DNA of 17,396 nucleotides from the NCBI GenBank assembly GCA_964516055.1, contig CAZEYK010000018.1:1-17396 (forward strand), read 5' to 3'. Source of the DNA: JABIEQ01 sp964516055 (lineage in GTDB: Bacteria > Patescibacteriota > Patescibacteriia > Magasanikbacterales > UBA922). The position numbers were made by a program, and so were the translations under genes. Shown piece by piece: positions 1 through 7,590 of the stretch (the first letter of the stretch is position 1; each line of letters begins with the position of its first letter). The notes under the pieces were generated by a model. It saw nothing but the letters and a program-made list of their open reading frames with translations, ran no database searches and was not told the DNA's origin.

Positions 1-2127
1 CATTTCTTCTGGAATTTTTTTTCCCATGGCTTTTCGGAATTTGTCTGCTTCCATCCAGTCGTACCCAGCAAGTTCAATGGCAGTAAGCATGACGTCATCT
101 TGGTATACGAGGAGTCCGTATGACGCCCCAAGAATTTTTTCTAATCGTGGATCAAGATATGAAACAGCGTCTGGATTATATTTTCGTCGAATGTATTCGG
201 GAATAGCTTCCATTGGCCCTGGACGATAGAGGGCTACCATAGCCATGATGTCTTCAATACGATTGGGCTGTAGTTCTTTGAGCCAACGGGTCATACCTGA
301 TCCACCAAGCTGAAAGACACCCATGGTTTCTCCGCGAGCGAGCATTTCAAAAGTGGTGGTATCGTCGAGTGGCAGGTTATAAATATCAACGTCTTCATCT
401 GTGGTGGCTTTTACAATTTCTACGGCGTTTCCTAGAATGGCCAGGTTTCTAATTCCAAGAAAGTCGTTTTTGAGAACCCCCGCAGCTTCAACGGTTTTCA
501 TTTCATATTGCGTGACAATTTTATCTCCGCCAGTTTCTCGTTGGACGGGAGTAAAATCAGTGAGCGGTGTTGGTGAGATGACTACTCCAGCAGCATGGAC
601 TGATGTATGACGAGCACACCCTTCTACTCGTTGAGCCAAGTCAAGAAGCCGTTTTACATCGTCGTTTGTTTGGTAAAGTTTTTTGAGATCTGGTTCTTCT
701 TCCAATGCGCGAGCAATGGTCATGGGGAATCCTTGGGCACCAGGTGGAATGAGTTTTGATACTTGATCACAAAAGCCGTAAGAAAGTCCTAGTGCACGCC
801 CTGTATCTCGGACGCTGGCGCGAGCAGCCATGGTTCCAAAGGTAACAATTTGAGCCACCCGATCTTCTCCGTATTTTTTGGTGACGTATTCAATCATTTC
901 TTCTCGACGATCATCGGCAAAGTCGGTATCCACATCTGGTGGACTTGGACGAAATGGATTAAGGAACCGTTCAAATGGCAATTTGAATCGGAGTGGATCG
1001 ACGGTGGTGATACCAAGTACATAGGAAACAAGTGATCCTGCGGCGGATCCTCTGGTGGATTCTACAATTCCATGTGATTTTGCGTATGCCACATAATCTG
1101 CCACACAAATAAAGTATGGAGAGTAGCCTTTGGTTTTGATAATGCCAAGTTCGTATTCAATGCGTTCCCCTACTTCTTTTTGCATGTCTGGATAAAATTT
1201 TGGGGCAAGGCGATAGGCCTCGTCTCTGAGGTGTTCATCGGCAGTTTTTCCTGGAGGAAGATCTACCGGAGCAAAGTGCCAGTTGTCGAGTTCTATTTCT
1301 ATGTTGATTCGGTCTGCAATTTTTACGGTGTTGGCAATAGCATCGGGAACGTGCCGGAAACGAGAAATGATGTCTTCTTCAGAACAAAGTGATCGATCTA
1401 CTTGGCGGTAGTCTTCTCTATTGGTGTATCCCACTTTCCATCCTTTTCCAATACAAAGCAAAATGTCTTGAGCTTCGGCGTCTTCGGTATTGAGGTAATG
1501 TACGTCTCTTGTGACTACGAGTGGAATGCCAGTGTCTTTGCTAAGTTTTATAAGTTCGGTGTTCACGGTCATTTGCCCTTCGATAGCAGGATGATCTTGC
1601 AGTTCGAGATAAAAATTATCTTGTCCAAAAATTTCGTTGTATTCAAGGGCAACTTTTTTTGCCTGCTCATATTTACTTTGTTTGAGAAGGGTGGCTATTT
1701 CTCCGTTGATTGGTCCTGAGAGAGCAATGATATTTTTTCCAAGTTCACGGAGGAGGTCTTTGTCTATGCGGGGTTTTTCATTAAAGAACCCTTCTAGGTG
1801 TCCGATGGAGGTGAGTTTCATGAGGTTTCGGTAGCCATCGTAGTTTTCGGCAAGGAGGATGAGGTTGTATGGGGTGTCGTCTTTACCTGATTCTTTGTCG
1901 TGACGGGTACGTGGCGCAACAAAGGCCTCAAAGCCGATGATTGGTTTGATTTCTTCTGCAAGACAAGATTGGTAAAATTTGATGGCCCCGTACATGGAGC
2001 CGTAGTCGGTAAGGGATATGGCAGAAAAACCGCGTTTTTTGGCGGTTTTCACAAGTGTTTTTATTTGGGTGAGCCCATTTAAAAGTGATAAATCGGAGTG
2101 TACGTGTAAGTGGACAAAATCTGACAT
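1..2127 (-). CDS. dnaE: DNA polymerase III alpha subunit, N-terminal 709 residues (cut by window edge)
   Basis: This gene encodes the replicative DNA polymerase catalytic subunit, which extends primers at the fork. The frame is open from an ATG at 2127 to the window edge, 709 codons with no stop, so the C-terminal part lies outside. Visible hallmarks in order are the PHP-domain start HLHVHSDLSLLNG near residue 6, the LLAENYDGYRNL block, VVTRDVHYL, the palm motif PDVDTDF with the two catalytic aspartates near residue 395, RHTSVHAAGVVIS, and the GVFQLGGSGM and ALYRPGPM blocks. These match C-family polymerases throughout. One PHP position that is usually His (TDH) is Tyr (TDY), so PHP metal binding may be weakened; E. 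coli has also lost it. The ATG follows a terminator and a plausible promoter, which supports this start. Identity is very secure. Confidence 0.97.
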   Translation of the reverse strand, partial: MSDFVHLHVHSDLSLLNGLTQIKTLVKTAKKRGFSAISLTDYGSMYGAIKFYQSCLAEEIKPIIGFEAFVAPRTRHDKESGKDDTPYNLILLAENYDGYRNLMKLTSIGHLEGFFNEKPRIDKDLLRELGKNIIALSGPINGEIATLLKQSKYEQAKKVALEYNEIFGQDNFYLELQDHPAIEGQMTVNTELIKLSKDTGIPLVVTRDVHYLNTEDAEAQDILLCIGKGWKVGYTNREDYRQVDRSLCSEEDIISRFRHVPDAIANTVKIADRINIEIELDNWHFAPVDLPPGKTADEHLRDEAYRLAPKFYPDMQKEVGERIEYELGIIKTKGYSPYFICVADYVAYAKSHGIVESTRGSAAGSLVSYVLGITTVDPLRFKLPFERFLNPFRPSPPDVDTDFADDRREEMIEYVTKKYGEDRVAQIVTFGTMAARASVRDTGRALGLSYGFCDQVSKLIPPGAQGFPMTIARALEEEPDLKKLYQTNDDVKRLLDLAQRVEGCARHTSVHAAGVVISPTPLTDFTPVQRETGGDKIVTQYEMKTVEAAGVLKNDFLGIRNLAILGNAVEIVKATTDEDVDIYNLPLDDTTTFEMLARGETMGVFQLGGSGMTRWLKELQPNRIEDIMAMVALYRPGPMEAIPEYIRRKYNPDAVSYLDPRLEKILGASYGLLVYQDDVMLTAIELAGYDWMEADKFRKAMGKKIPEEM

Positions 2128-2158
2128 ATCGGTCTGTGATACTAGAAAAAGTATCTGT

Positions 2159-2187
2159 ATACTACCGTATCTTTGGGAGAGAATCAA
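2159..2187 (-). promoter_or_regulatory. possible dnaE promoter
   Basis: On the minus strand TTGATT (2182-2187) and TAGTAT (2159-2164) are separated by 17 bases, a sigma-70-like layout with four of six matches in each box. It lies between the terminator at 2202-2232 and the dnaE ATG at 2127, where a promoter is expected. This is sequence-pattern inference only. Confidence 0.35.
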
Positions 2188-2201
2188 CTGTGTGGATAAT
2201 A

Positions 2202-2232
2202 AAAAAATATCGATGTGTGATCGATATTTTTT
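2202..2232 (-). terminator. intrinsic terminator after the 111-residue membrane protein gene
   Basis: A 13-bp stem has the ATATCGAT core pairing across a 5-base loop (2215-2219), flanked by A-runs and T-runs on both sides. In the minus direction it starts 15 bases after the TAG at 2247-2249 and ends in a T-run, and it separates that gene from dnaE. The symmetry means it could work in both directions, although no plus-strand gene is nearby. Confidence 0.6.
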
Positions 2233-2246
2233 GTGTATATATTGTA

Positions 2247-2582
2247 CTATTTTTTGGTGGATTTCTTTTTCGTTTTTTGTTTTTTGTCGAGCTGATCTCC
2301 GAGTTTGCTGGAAAGTTTTCCAATGACAAATTTTTCTACCAAGGTGTTCATGAGGTTGCTGACGATACCAACTTTGCTGGTCATTCCGTCTACGCGATCT
2401 CGGATGAATTCAATAGCGTCGGTGATGAGTTCTATTTTGTGGTTGACGTTTTCGATGACGTTGTTGGCGTTTCGAAGAAGTCTGGCGGCTTGATACAAGA
2501 GCCAGCAGAGAAAGACGGTAAACCAAAGAATAGATAAAGAGAGTACTATGTAGACAAGTTCTTGTCCTGATTCTAGTAGCAT
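2247..2582 (-). CDS. small single-pass membrane protein with long helical tail (111 aa)
   Basis: Residues about 8-31 form one strongly hydrophobic segment (VYIVLSLSILWFTVFLCWLL). A region rich in Asn, Ile, Glu and Val with helical spacing follows (ENVNHKIELITDAIEFIRDR), and the protein ends in a lysine-rich tail. The layout resembles short DUF948-like envelope proteins, in which a membrane anchor carries an amphipathic or coiled helix, but no catalytic motif is visible and I cannot name a function. The ATG at 2582 opens directly into the membrane segment. The gene has its own terminator and is followed by dnaE. Codon use is like dnaE and unlike the AT-rich island upstream, so it probably belongs to the core side of the boundary. 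Confidence 0.8.
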   Translation of the reverse strand: MLLESGQELVYIVLSLSILWFTVFLCWLLYQAARLLRNANNVIENVNHKIELITDAIEFIRDRVDGMTSKVGIVSNLMNTLVEKFVIGKLSSKLGDQLDKKQKTKKKSTKK

Positions 2583-2687
2583 GTTATGTCCCCGTTCACC
2601 AACACGACGATTGACAGGCTGGCGAGTTAGAAATTATATTTATTTTAGTATAACATGTTTTTGTTTTTGGGGGAAATAGTTTGTTAT

Positions 2688-2717
2688 AAAAAAAACCTAA
2701 CAGTGTTGTGAGCTAGG
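2688..2717 (-). terminator. probable intrinsic terminator closing the accessory block
   Basis: Read on the minus strand, CCTAGC and GTTAGG pair (6 bp with one G-T, 10-base loop, 2696-2717) and are followed directly by eight T (2688-2695). It lies 27 bases beyond the stop of the 124-residue gene. The stem is short, so confidence is moderate. Confidence 0.5.
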
Positions 2718-2744
2718 CCTTGTTGATTTTTTTTGCTTGTTTTA

Positions 2745-3119
2745 TTATTTGTTCTTTGTATACGTTCCAAAGAAATTAATCATTCTTTTACTATCACGAT
2801 CATTTTCACTTGCTGTATAATGTAGATTATCTAACATTTCCTCTTCCATTAAACCGTCTTCTACTAAATATCCAGCCGCTTGATGCCGCATTGGTGCTCT
2901 TACAAAATCATATTCCCTAAGATTTTCACTTGCTAACTCTACTAATTTATCAGGGCTATCTAAAAAACGTATTTTCATTGATGTTAGCCCTTGATTTACA
3001 TTATCTTGAAATATTACTTGAGCATATTTTCCATCTATCATAATAAGGTCAAGTGTTCCAGGAATTTCTACCTTTTTTTCATTATTTTCAGGATTAAATG
3101 TTGATTCTCGTTTATTCAT
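2745..3119 (-). CDS. hypothetical protein (124 aa), accessory block
   Basis: I do not recognise this family. The product is soluble, acidic and rich in Asn, Glu and Lys, with no membrane segment or signal peptide. The N-terminal 15 residues look disordered. The middle (IPGTLDLIMIDGKYAQVIF) looks like short beta strands, and the C-terminal half looks helical. Codon use is more AT-rich than in dnaE or pheT. The ATG at 3119 has no Shine-Dalgarno sequence and lies only 18 bases from the edge of repeat copy 1, so the repeat supplies most of its upstream region. It ends before a probable terminator. It may be the last member of the island transcription unit. It is real in my judgement because the frame is long, directional and correctly spaced, but the function is unknown. 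Confidence 0.65.
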   Translation of the reverse strand: MNKRESTFNPENNEKKVEIPGTLDLIMIDGKYAQVIFQDNVNQGLTSMKIRFLDSPDKLVELASENLREYDFVRAPMRHQAAGYLVEDGLMEEEMLDNLHYTASENDRDSKRMINFFGTYTKNK

Positions 3120-3137
3120 ATTTTTTTATATTTTATA

Positions 3138-3339
3138 CTTTGCTGGCTCCATAGTCCCGGAGGGCTGTGGAGTCTTTTTGTTTTNNNNNNNNNNNNNNNN
3201 NNNNNNNNNNNNNNNNNNNNNNNNNNNNNNNNNNNNNNNNNNNNNNNNNNNNNNNNNNNNNNNNNNNNNNNNNNNNNNNNNNNNGTTCGCATAGTTGATC
3301 CACAGCCTCCGCTTTGCTACGGACTATGGAGCTGGCTGA
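3138..3339. repeat. 102-nt imperfect palindrome, copy 1 (interrupted by assembly gap)
   Basis: Bases 3138-3184 (47 nt) and 3285-3339 (55 nt) are identical, base for base, to the two halves of copy 2 at 4568-4669. Removing the 100 N gives the same 102-nt length. The copy lies between the stop of the 393-residue gene (3342, two bases away) and the start of the 124-residue gene. It has the same direct orientation as copy 2. See copy 2 for the fold. Confidence 0.85.
3185..3284. other. assembly gap, exactly 100 N
   Basis: A run of exactly 100 N is a typical placeholder for a scaffold join. It sits in the T-rich loop of repeat copy 1, at the point that corresponds to 4614/4615 in the intact copy. 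Nothing of the repeat is missing, so the real gap could be zero bases or could hide further repeat-flanked DNA. Confidence 0.95.
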
Positions 3340-3341
3340 GG

Positions 3342-4523
3342 CTATATCAAATATTGTCTTACCACATTAGCTACTCTTTCTGCATTTTTTCCATCTGCAG
3401 GATATTGTTCTTCCATGTTTTTATGCAATTTTTTGTTTAATACGCTCTTGCTGTCTAATAACTGTGGGAGTACTGTTGCTATTTTATCAACCGTATCGAT
3501 ACCAACACTTGCTCCTAATTGAACTGGTGGTAGTGGAAAATTTATGCTTTCTGGAACTCTATAATTACGGTCAATAATATGTACCGTTGGTTTACGGCGA
3601 TAAATTCCATGAAGACCTTCTGTTGACCAAGTGGTTAACACAACATCGGAAGCGGCGCCAATGTCGTTAGTAGAAAATTGATTGGTATCAATAACCTTAA
3701 TGCCAGCATCCGTTAATATATATTTGAATGTTTCATAACTCACATTATCACGAGGATGACGACGAAAGGCAAGATAAAAATCGCCAGCACTTTCTTTTAG
3801 AGATTTTGCTATTTTTTTAATTTTTTCTGGTTCATCCATCGTAGACATAAAAGACACTAATTTGTCTGTAGTTTGTAGGCCTAATTTTTGTTTTACTTCA
3901 TGAGCTAATTGCTCAGTATTTTCGTTAATAAATTTATCAAAGGCTGGTTGACCTGTTACTACAATGATGTCTTCTAGCTCTGGAAATTCTTTTATGATTA
4001 ATTCTTTGGCACCATTATCCATGACACAAATTTTTTCTGGTGGTGGAAGGTTTCTTTCTTTTAGGGCAGATAAATACTGAGTGGTGTTTGTGTAATAATC
4101 TTCGACCAAAATTCTTGGTACGTCAGGAAAAGTTGTTGTTACATATGTATCAATCCCCATTTCACTTGATTTGTCCATTAATATGACGCGAGGAGTTCCA
4201 ATAACATTATCAGATCCTAATATCATGTTTTCTGGAGTAATATTTTCTGTTTGAAAATTATTTTGAATGAGTTCTTGTGCTCGACCATCTGTAAGTACAT
4301 CTATTTGTATCCCTTGGTCGCTAGATAGTTTTTTTAATACTGGCAAAAGTGCATTTCCGCTTCCGGGGTCTCGTGTGGAGACTAACAAGTGGTTTTCCGT
4401 CTCCGTTTCGTGTAGTGGTTTTATCCGAAGAATTTTTGTTTCAAATAAATCTCCTCTTCCTTCAATATAGGCTATTCTTTTTTTTTCTTCTGGGGGTAAT
4501 GATCTAAAAGATTTTTCATTCAT
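3342..4523 (-). CDS. GT-B-fold glycosyltransferase-like / UDP-sugar epimerase-like protein (393 aa)
   Basis: This is a soluble two-domain protein whose C-terminal half carries GT-B-like signatures: a strand plus GQPAFDKF near residue 190, VSFMSTMDEPEK like the start of the second Rossmann domain, RRHPRD near 255, and SDVVLTTWSTEGLHGIYRRKPTVHI near 310, matching the usual 'suspected site, S/T-rich, glycine helix, KP' nucleotide-sugar pocket. This pattern occurs in UDP-GlcNAc 2-epimerases, CDP-glycerol or polysaccharide transferases and related proteins. The exact substrate cannot be read. No signal peptide or membrane segment is seen. The ATG at 4523 lacks a Shine-Dalgarno sequence. The gene is AT-rich and single, with no other sugar gene nearby, and is bracketed by two identical 102-nt palindromes, which suggests acquisition as a unit. 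The fold class is fairly safe; the enzymatic role is an inference. Confidence 0.7.
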   Translation of the reverse strand: MNEKSFRSLPPEEKKRIAYIEGRGDLFETKILRIKPLHETETENHLLVSTRDPGSGNALLPVLKKLSSDQGIQIDVLTDGRAQELIQNNFQTENITPENMILGSDNVIGTPRVILMDKSSEMGIDTYVTTTFPDVPRILVEDYYTNTTQYLSALKERNLPPPEKICVMDNGAKELIIKEFPELEDIIVVTGQPAFDKFINENTEQLAHEVKQKLGLQTTDKLVSFMSTMDEPEKIKKIAKSLKESAGDFYLAFRRHPRDNVSYETFKYILTDAGIKVIDTNQFSTNDIGAASDVVLTTWSTEGLHGIYRRKPTVHIIDRNYRVPESINFPLPPVQLGASVGIDTVDKIATVLPQLLDSKSVLNKKLHKNMEEQYPADGKNAERVANVVRQYLI

Positions 4524-4567
4524 ATGTACTTAATTTAAATATGATACTTCTTTTTTATTTACCATAC

Positions 4568-4669
4568 CTTTGCTGGCTCCATAGTCCCGGAGGGCTGTGG
4601 AGTCTTTTTGTTTTGTTCGCATAGTTGATCCACAGCCTCCGCTTTGCTACGGACTATGGAGCTGGCTGA
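4568..4669. repeat. 102-nt imperfect palindrome, copy 2 (intact)
   Basis: GCTCCATAGTCC (4576-4587) pairs with 4651-4662, CGGAGG (4588-4593) with 4636-4641, and CTGTGGA (4595-4601) with 4629-4635. This gives about 25 bp with a 9-base bulge on one arm only (4642-4650). The left arm alone can also fold (4577-4602, 11 bp with a CGGA loop) and is followed on the plus strand by a T-rich run. The element starts 7 bases after the stop of the 114-residue gene and ends 44 bases before the 393-residue gene. For the flanking minus-strand genes the T-run lies on the wrong side for a normal terminator, so a mobile, recombination or RNA-processing role should be considered. Confidence 0.85.
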
Positions 4670-4676
4670 TTTCCTT

Positions 4677-5021
4677 TTACCAAAACAATTCTTTTACCGT
4701 TAGCACAAGTGAGAGTATAAGCGCAATTAAACTAATAACTTTTGCAAAATCATTACTAAACCAATTCCAAAAACGAATTCTGGGCTTTGCAAATGTAAGA
4801 TATCCTTTTTCGGTTAGCTCAATACAGGAAGTAATGCCCAGATTGTCATCTGTTGACCAAATTTTTCCTTGACCTTGTAGTAATCTTATCTGATGTGGTG
4901 GCCTCCAATCTCCTTGTTTAAACTGGGGTTTTAGTCTCTCATGCAATGCTGCAACAGAAATTCTTCCACCGTTGTCTTTGACCAACTGAAGAATCTGTTT
5001 TTGGAATTGTTTATTAGTCAT
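4677..5021 (-). CDS. small protein with winged-helix-like domain and C-terminal membrane anchor (114 aa)
   Basis: Residues 1-75 have helix-helix-helix-strand spacing (KQILQLVKDNGGRISVAALHERL, then strands near IWSTDDNLGITSCIELTEKGYLTF), like a small winged-helix or DNA-binding fold. Residues about 90-110 are a hydrophobic membrane segment near the C-terminus (AKVISLIALILSLVLTVKEL). That suggests a tail-anchored protein facing the cytoplasm. No known family name is assigned. The ATG at 5021 lies 27 bases after the pheT stop, so it could be co-transcribed with pheT. It ends 7 bases before repeat copy 2. Codon use is AT-rich, like the other two island genes. Confidence 0.7.
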   Translation of the reverse strand: MTNKQFQKQILQLVKDNGGRISVAALHERLKPQFKQGDWRPPHQIRLLQGQGKIWSTDDNLGITSCIELTEKGYLTFAKPRIRFWNWFSNDFAKVISLIALILSLVLTVKELFW

Positions 5022-5048
5022 AAAGGAAAAAATATTCTCTATTTTTCC

Positions 5049-7493
5049 TTATCTCAACTCCGCCCCAAACTTCTTTCCAAGCATTTGCACGACTTTGTCG
5101 TGAATGTCGTCTACTTCTTTTGCTTCGAGGGTTTTCTTATTAGATCGGTATTTAAGATGGTAGGCCATACTCTTTTTGCCTTTTTCAACATGTTCTCCTT
5201 CGTAAACATCAAACAGATCGACGCTGGTAATGAGTGGGCTTACTTGAGAAATAGTTTCCACAAGTTCTTTGTGAGTAGTTGCCGTATCCACCACAATAGC
5301 AAGATCTCGTTCTACAGCAGGAAACTGATCGAGTGGTTTGTAGCTCGTTTTTTCGGTAAGGAGTGAAACGAGTGTGTTGATATTAATTTCACACATGGCA
5401 ACGCGTTCATCCAACCCAAGTGCCGCTTGGACAGATGGATGCAATTCACTCATATATCCAATTCGTTCTTTTCCGACAACAAGATCTGCGGTTCTTCCTG
5501 GATGAGTGAACGTATGTTCTTGATTTTTTGTGTTTTTGATTTTTGGAATAATTCCTAATCTCTGGCACAAATTGTGTACCACCTGTGATACGGCAAAAAA
5601 TGGCGTATCATCTCCCTTGTGTGCAATGGCGATGGCAAGATGGGTATCTTGCTTTGGCAGTCTCGTGGTACAGGTATTGTCTGCATACTCCCCTTCTTCT
5701 TCTATAATGAACGTTTTTCCTATTTCAAACAAGCGGATTATATCGTAGTTATGTTGATTTTTTTCAACATTTTCGAGCATGTTTGACATAAGGTTACGGC
5801 GAAGGAATGGCCGATCTTTGGCAACCGGATTTTCAAGCTCAATGTATTTGTCTATATTATCTCCTGTTTTTTCAATAATCTCTGGGGAAATAAATGAGTA
5901 GTTGTATACTTCGGTGCATCCTGCTTCAAGGGCAAGCAATTTTTTTATTTCGTTGACGGTGTTTCTCAACGTATTTTCTGGTGGTGGAGTAATAGGAAAT
6001 GATGGAAGTGAGGCAGAAACATTATTGAACCCATACATGCGAGCAATTTCTTCGACGATGTCCTCTGGAATTGCGACATCTTTGGTGGCACGCCAGGTTG
6101 GAATCCCGACAGAACATTCTTTATCTTTTTCTGAAACGGTAAAACCAAGCGCTTGCAATGTGGTGGTAACAAATTCGGCAGTGATATCTGTGGCGCCTAT
6201 TTTTTTCTGAATAGAATCAAGAGAAATATGAATTGGCTCTGGCGGAGTGGGTTCGGTAAACTCATCGGAAAAGTTGCTGCTGACGCTGGCGTCTAGGCAA
6301 AGTTCTAGGATAAGTTCTACTGCGCGACGAAGCGCTTTTTCTGTCATGTATGGATCAAGACTTTTTTCAAATCTGGTGGAAGCATCGGTACGAAGACCAA
6401 CAGCTTGCGCGGTTTTACGAATATTTATGGCATCAAAATTTGCGGCTTCGAGGATGATGTTTGTAGTGCCGTCGTGAATATTACTCTCTTCCCCACCCAT
6501 AATTCCAGCAAGAGCAACGGCTTTGTTTTTGTCTGCAATAACAAGCATGTCTGCGGTGAGAGCCATTTCTTTTTTATCGAGGGTAATAAATTGTTCTCCA
6601 TCTTTTGCACGGCGGATGATGATGTTTCCGTCTGAAAGTTTGTCTGCATCATGGGCGTGCATTGGCTGACCCAAGTCGTACATGAGGTAGTTTGTAACGT
6701 CAACAATGTTGTTGATTGGTTTTAGACCAACGGCAGTGAGTCGTTCTTTTAGCCAAGCAGGAGATGGTTCAATGTGTACATTATCAATGGCAATAAATGA
6801 GGCGCGTGGGCAGAGTTCTTTTGCCTGAATATCAACACTGATTGTTTTTTGTGTGCCTTCGATAATTGCTGGCGGATTGTATGGTTTAAGTACTTTTCCA
6901 TACATTACTGCACATTCGCGTGCCATGCCGTAGTGTCCCCAAAGGTCTGGACGGTGGGTCATGGTTTTATTTTCTACATCGATGATAGTGTCTGTTTTCC
7001 CCAGCGCTTTGGCAAGTGATGTTCCAACAGAATACCCCCGATTGGTAATATCAACAATTTCCATTTCTGATACTTTTGGGAATTCTGAAGCCAGTCCAAT
7101 TTCATCAGCAGCACAAATCATGCCAGATGATTCTATGCCACGAATTTTTACTGGTTTGAGTTCAATAAGGTCTCCTTCTCCATGCCATGTTACTTTTGCA
7201 CCAATTTTTCCAAAGGCACAAAGCATACCAGCCGTTACATTCGATCCACCACAGACAACTTGCACGGCTTCGGCTTCGCCAATGTCGACGATGCATACGT
7301 TCAGTTTGTCTGCGTCGGGATGTTTTTCCATAGATAGTACTTTCCCAACAACAATGCCTTCGAGCATATTTGCTTGAGATTGTATTTCTTCTACTTCTAC
7401 AACTTTAAACGTTAATTCTTCCCCAAGTGTTTGTGGAGTGATGTCTTCTGGAAAATCTATATATTGTGAGAGCCAGTTTTTGCTGAATAACAT
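5049..7493 (-). CDS. pheT: phenylalanyl-tRNA synthetase beta subunit
   Basis: This is the beta subunit of the alpha2-beta2 enzyme that charges tRNA-Phe; it handles tRNA recognition and editing. Domains in order are the N-terminal SKNWLSQYIDFPEDITP block, the EMAP-like tRNA-binding domain (GIVVGKVLSMEKHPDADKL), the B3/B4 editing domain (NNIVDVTNYLMYDLGQPMHAHDADKL), the B5 domain, the catalytic-like core (RNLMSNMLENVEKN), and the C-terminal FDX-ACB anticodon-binding domain (YKPLDQFPAVERDLAIVV). The 814-residue length is normal. I place the start at the ATG at 7493 (MLFSKNWLSQY). The longer frame from 7505 begins inside a 7-base tandem array and adds four residues not typical of the family. pheS lies upstream, but an extra gene separates the two. 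Confidence 0.96.
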   Translation of the reverse strand: MLFSKNWLSQYIDFPEDITPQTLGEELTFKVVEVEEIQSQANMLEGIVVGKVLSMEKHPDADKLNVCIVDIGEAEAVQVVCGGSNVTAGMLCAFGKIGAKVTWHGEGDLIELKPVKIRGIESSGMICAADEIGLASEFPKVSEMEIVDITNRGYSVGTSLAKALGKTDTIIDVENKTMTHRPDLWGHYGMARECAVMYGKVLKPYNPPAIIEGTQKTISVDIQAKELCPRASFIAIDNVHIEPSPAWLKERLTAVGLKPINNIVDVTNYLMYDLGQPMHAHDADKLSDGNIIIRRAKDGEQFITLDKKEMALTADMLVIADKNKAVALAGIMGGEESNIHDGTTNIILEAANFDAINIRKTAQAVGLRTDASTRFEKSLDPYMTEKALRRAVELILELCLDASVSSNFSDEFTEPTPPEPIHISLDSIQKKIGATDITAEFVTTTLQALGFTVSEKDKECSVGIPTWRATKDVAIPEDIVEEIARMYGFNNVSASLPSFPITPPPENTLRNTVNEIKKLLALEAGCTEVYNYSFISPEIIEKTGDNIDKYIELENPVAKDRPFLRRNLMSNMLENVEKNQHNYDIIRLFEIGKTFIIEEEGEYADNTCTTRLPKQDTHLAIAIAHKGDDTPFFAVSQVVHNLCQRLGIIPKIKNTKNQEHTFTHPGRTADLVVGKERIGYMSELHPSVQAALGLDERVAMCEININTLVSLLTEKTSYKPLDQFPAVERDLAIVVDTATTHKELVETISQVSPLITSVDLFDVYEGEHVEKGKKSMAYHLKYRSNKKTLEAKEVDDIHDKVVQMLGKKFGAELR

Positions 7494-7496
7494 ATC

Positions 7497-7524
7497 ATGA
7501 AGCATGGAACGTGGAGCATGGCAC
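7497..7524 (-). repeat. degenerate heptamer array before pheT
   Basis: Read in the pheT direction there are four successive 7-base units with no offset: GTGCCAT, GCTCCAC, then GTTCCAT, GCTTCAT. They end 3 bases before the pheT ATG at 7493. The unit agrees with the arrays before pheS and the phosphatidyltransferase-like gene. It gives no Shine-Dalgarno sequence and no hairpin of note. Confidence 0.6.
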
Positions 7525-7590
7525 AGAACGATTGTTCCTTATTACTTGCTCTATTCCTTGAAATTAAAATTGTTTTTTCTCTGCGATGTA

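Noticed and set aside
26..2082. Series of plus-strand open frames (60-150 aa) over the left end
   Set aside because: They lie antisense to the long, motif-rich dnaE frame and have no family features or spacing of their own.
4577..4614. Ordinary intrinsic terminator in the 102-nt repeat
   Set aside because: Hairpin plus T-run is oriented for plus-strand transcripts, but all nearby genes are on the minus strand. It may act against antisense transcripts, but it does not explain the whole element.
4568..4669. Integron attC site
   Set aside because: The palindrome and its place after stop codons are suggestive, but the ends lack the RYYYAAC / GTTRRRY core pair and no integrase gene is in the window.
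4941..7377. Plus-strand and off-frame minus-strand open frames inside pheT
   Set aside because: All overlap the complete PheT frame with its ordered domains; none has recognisable motifs.
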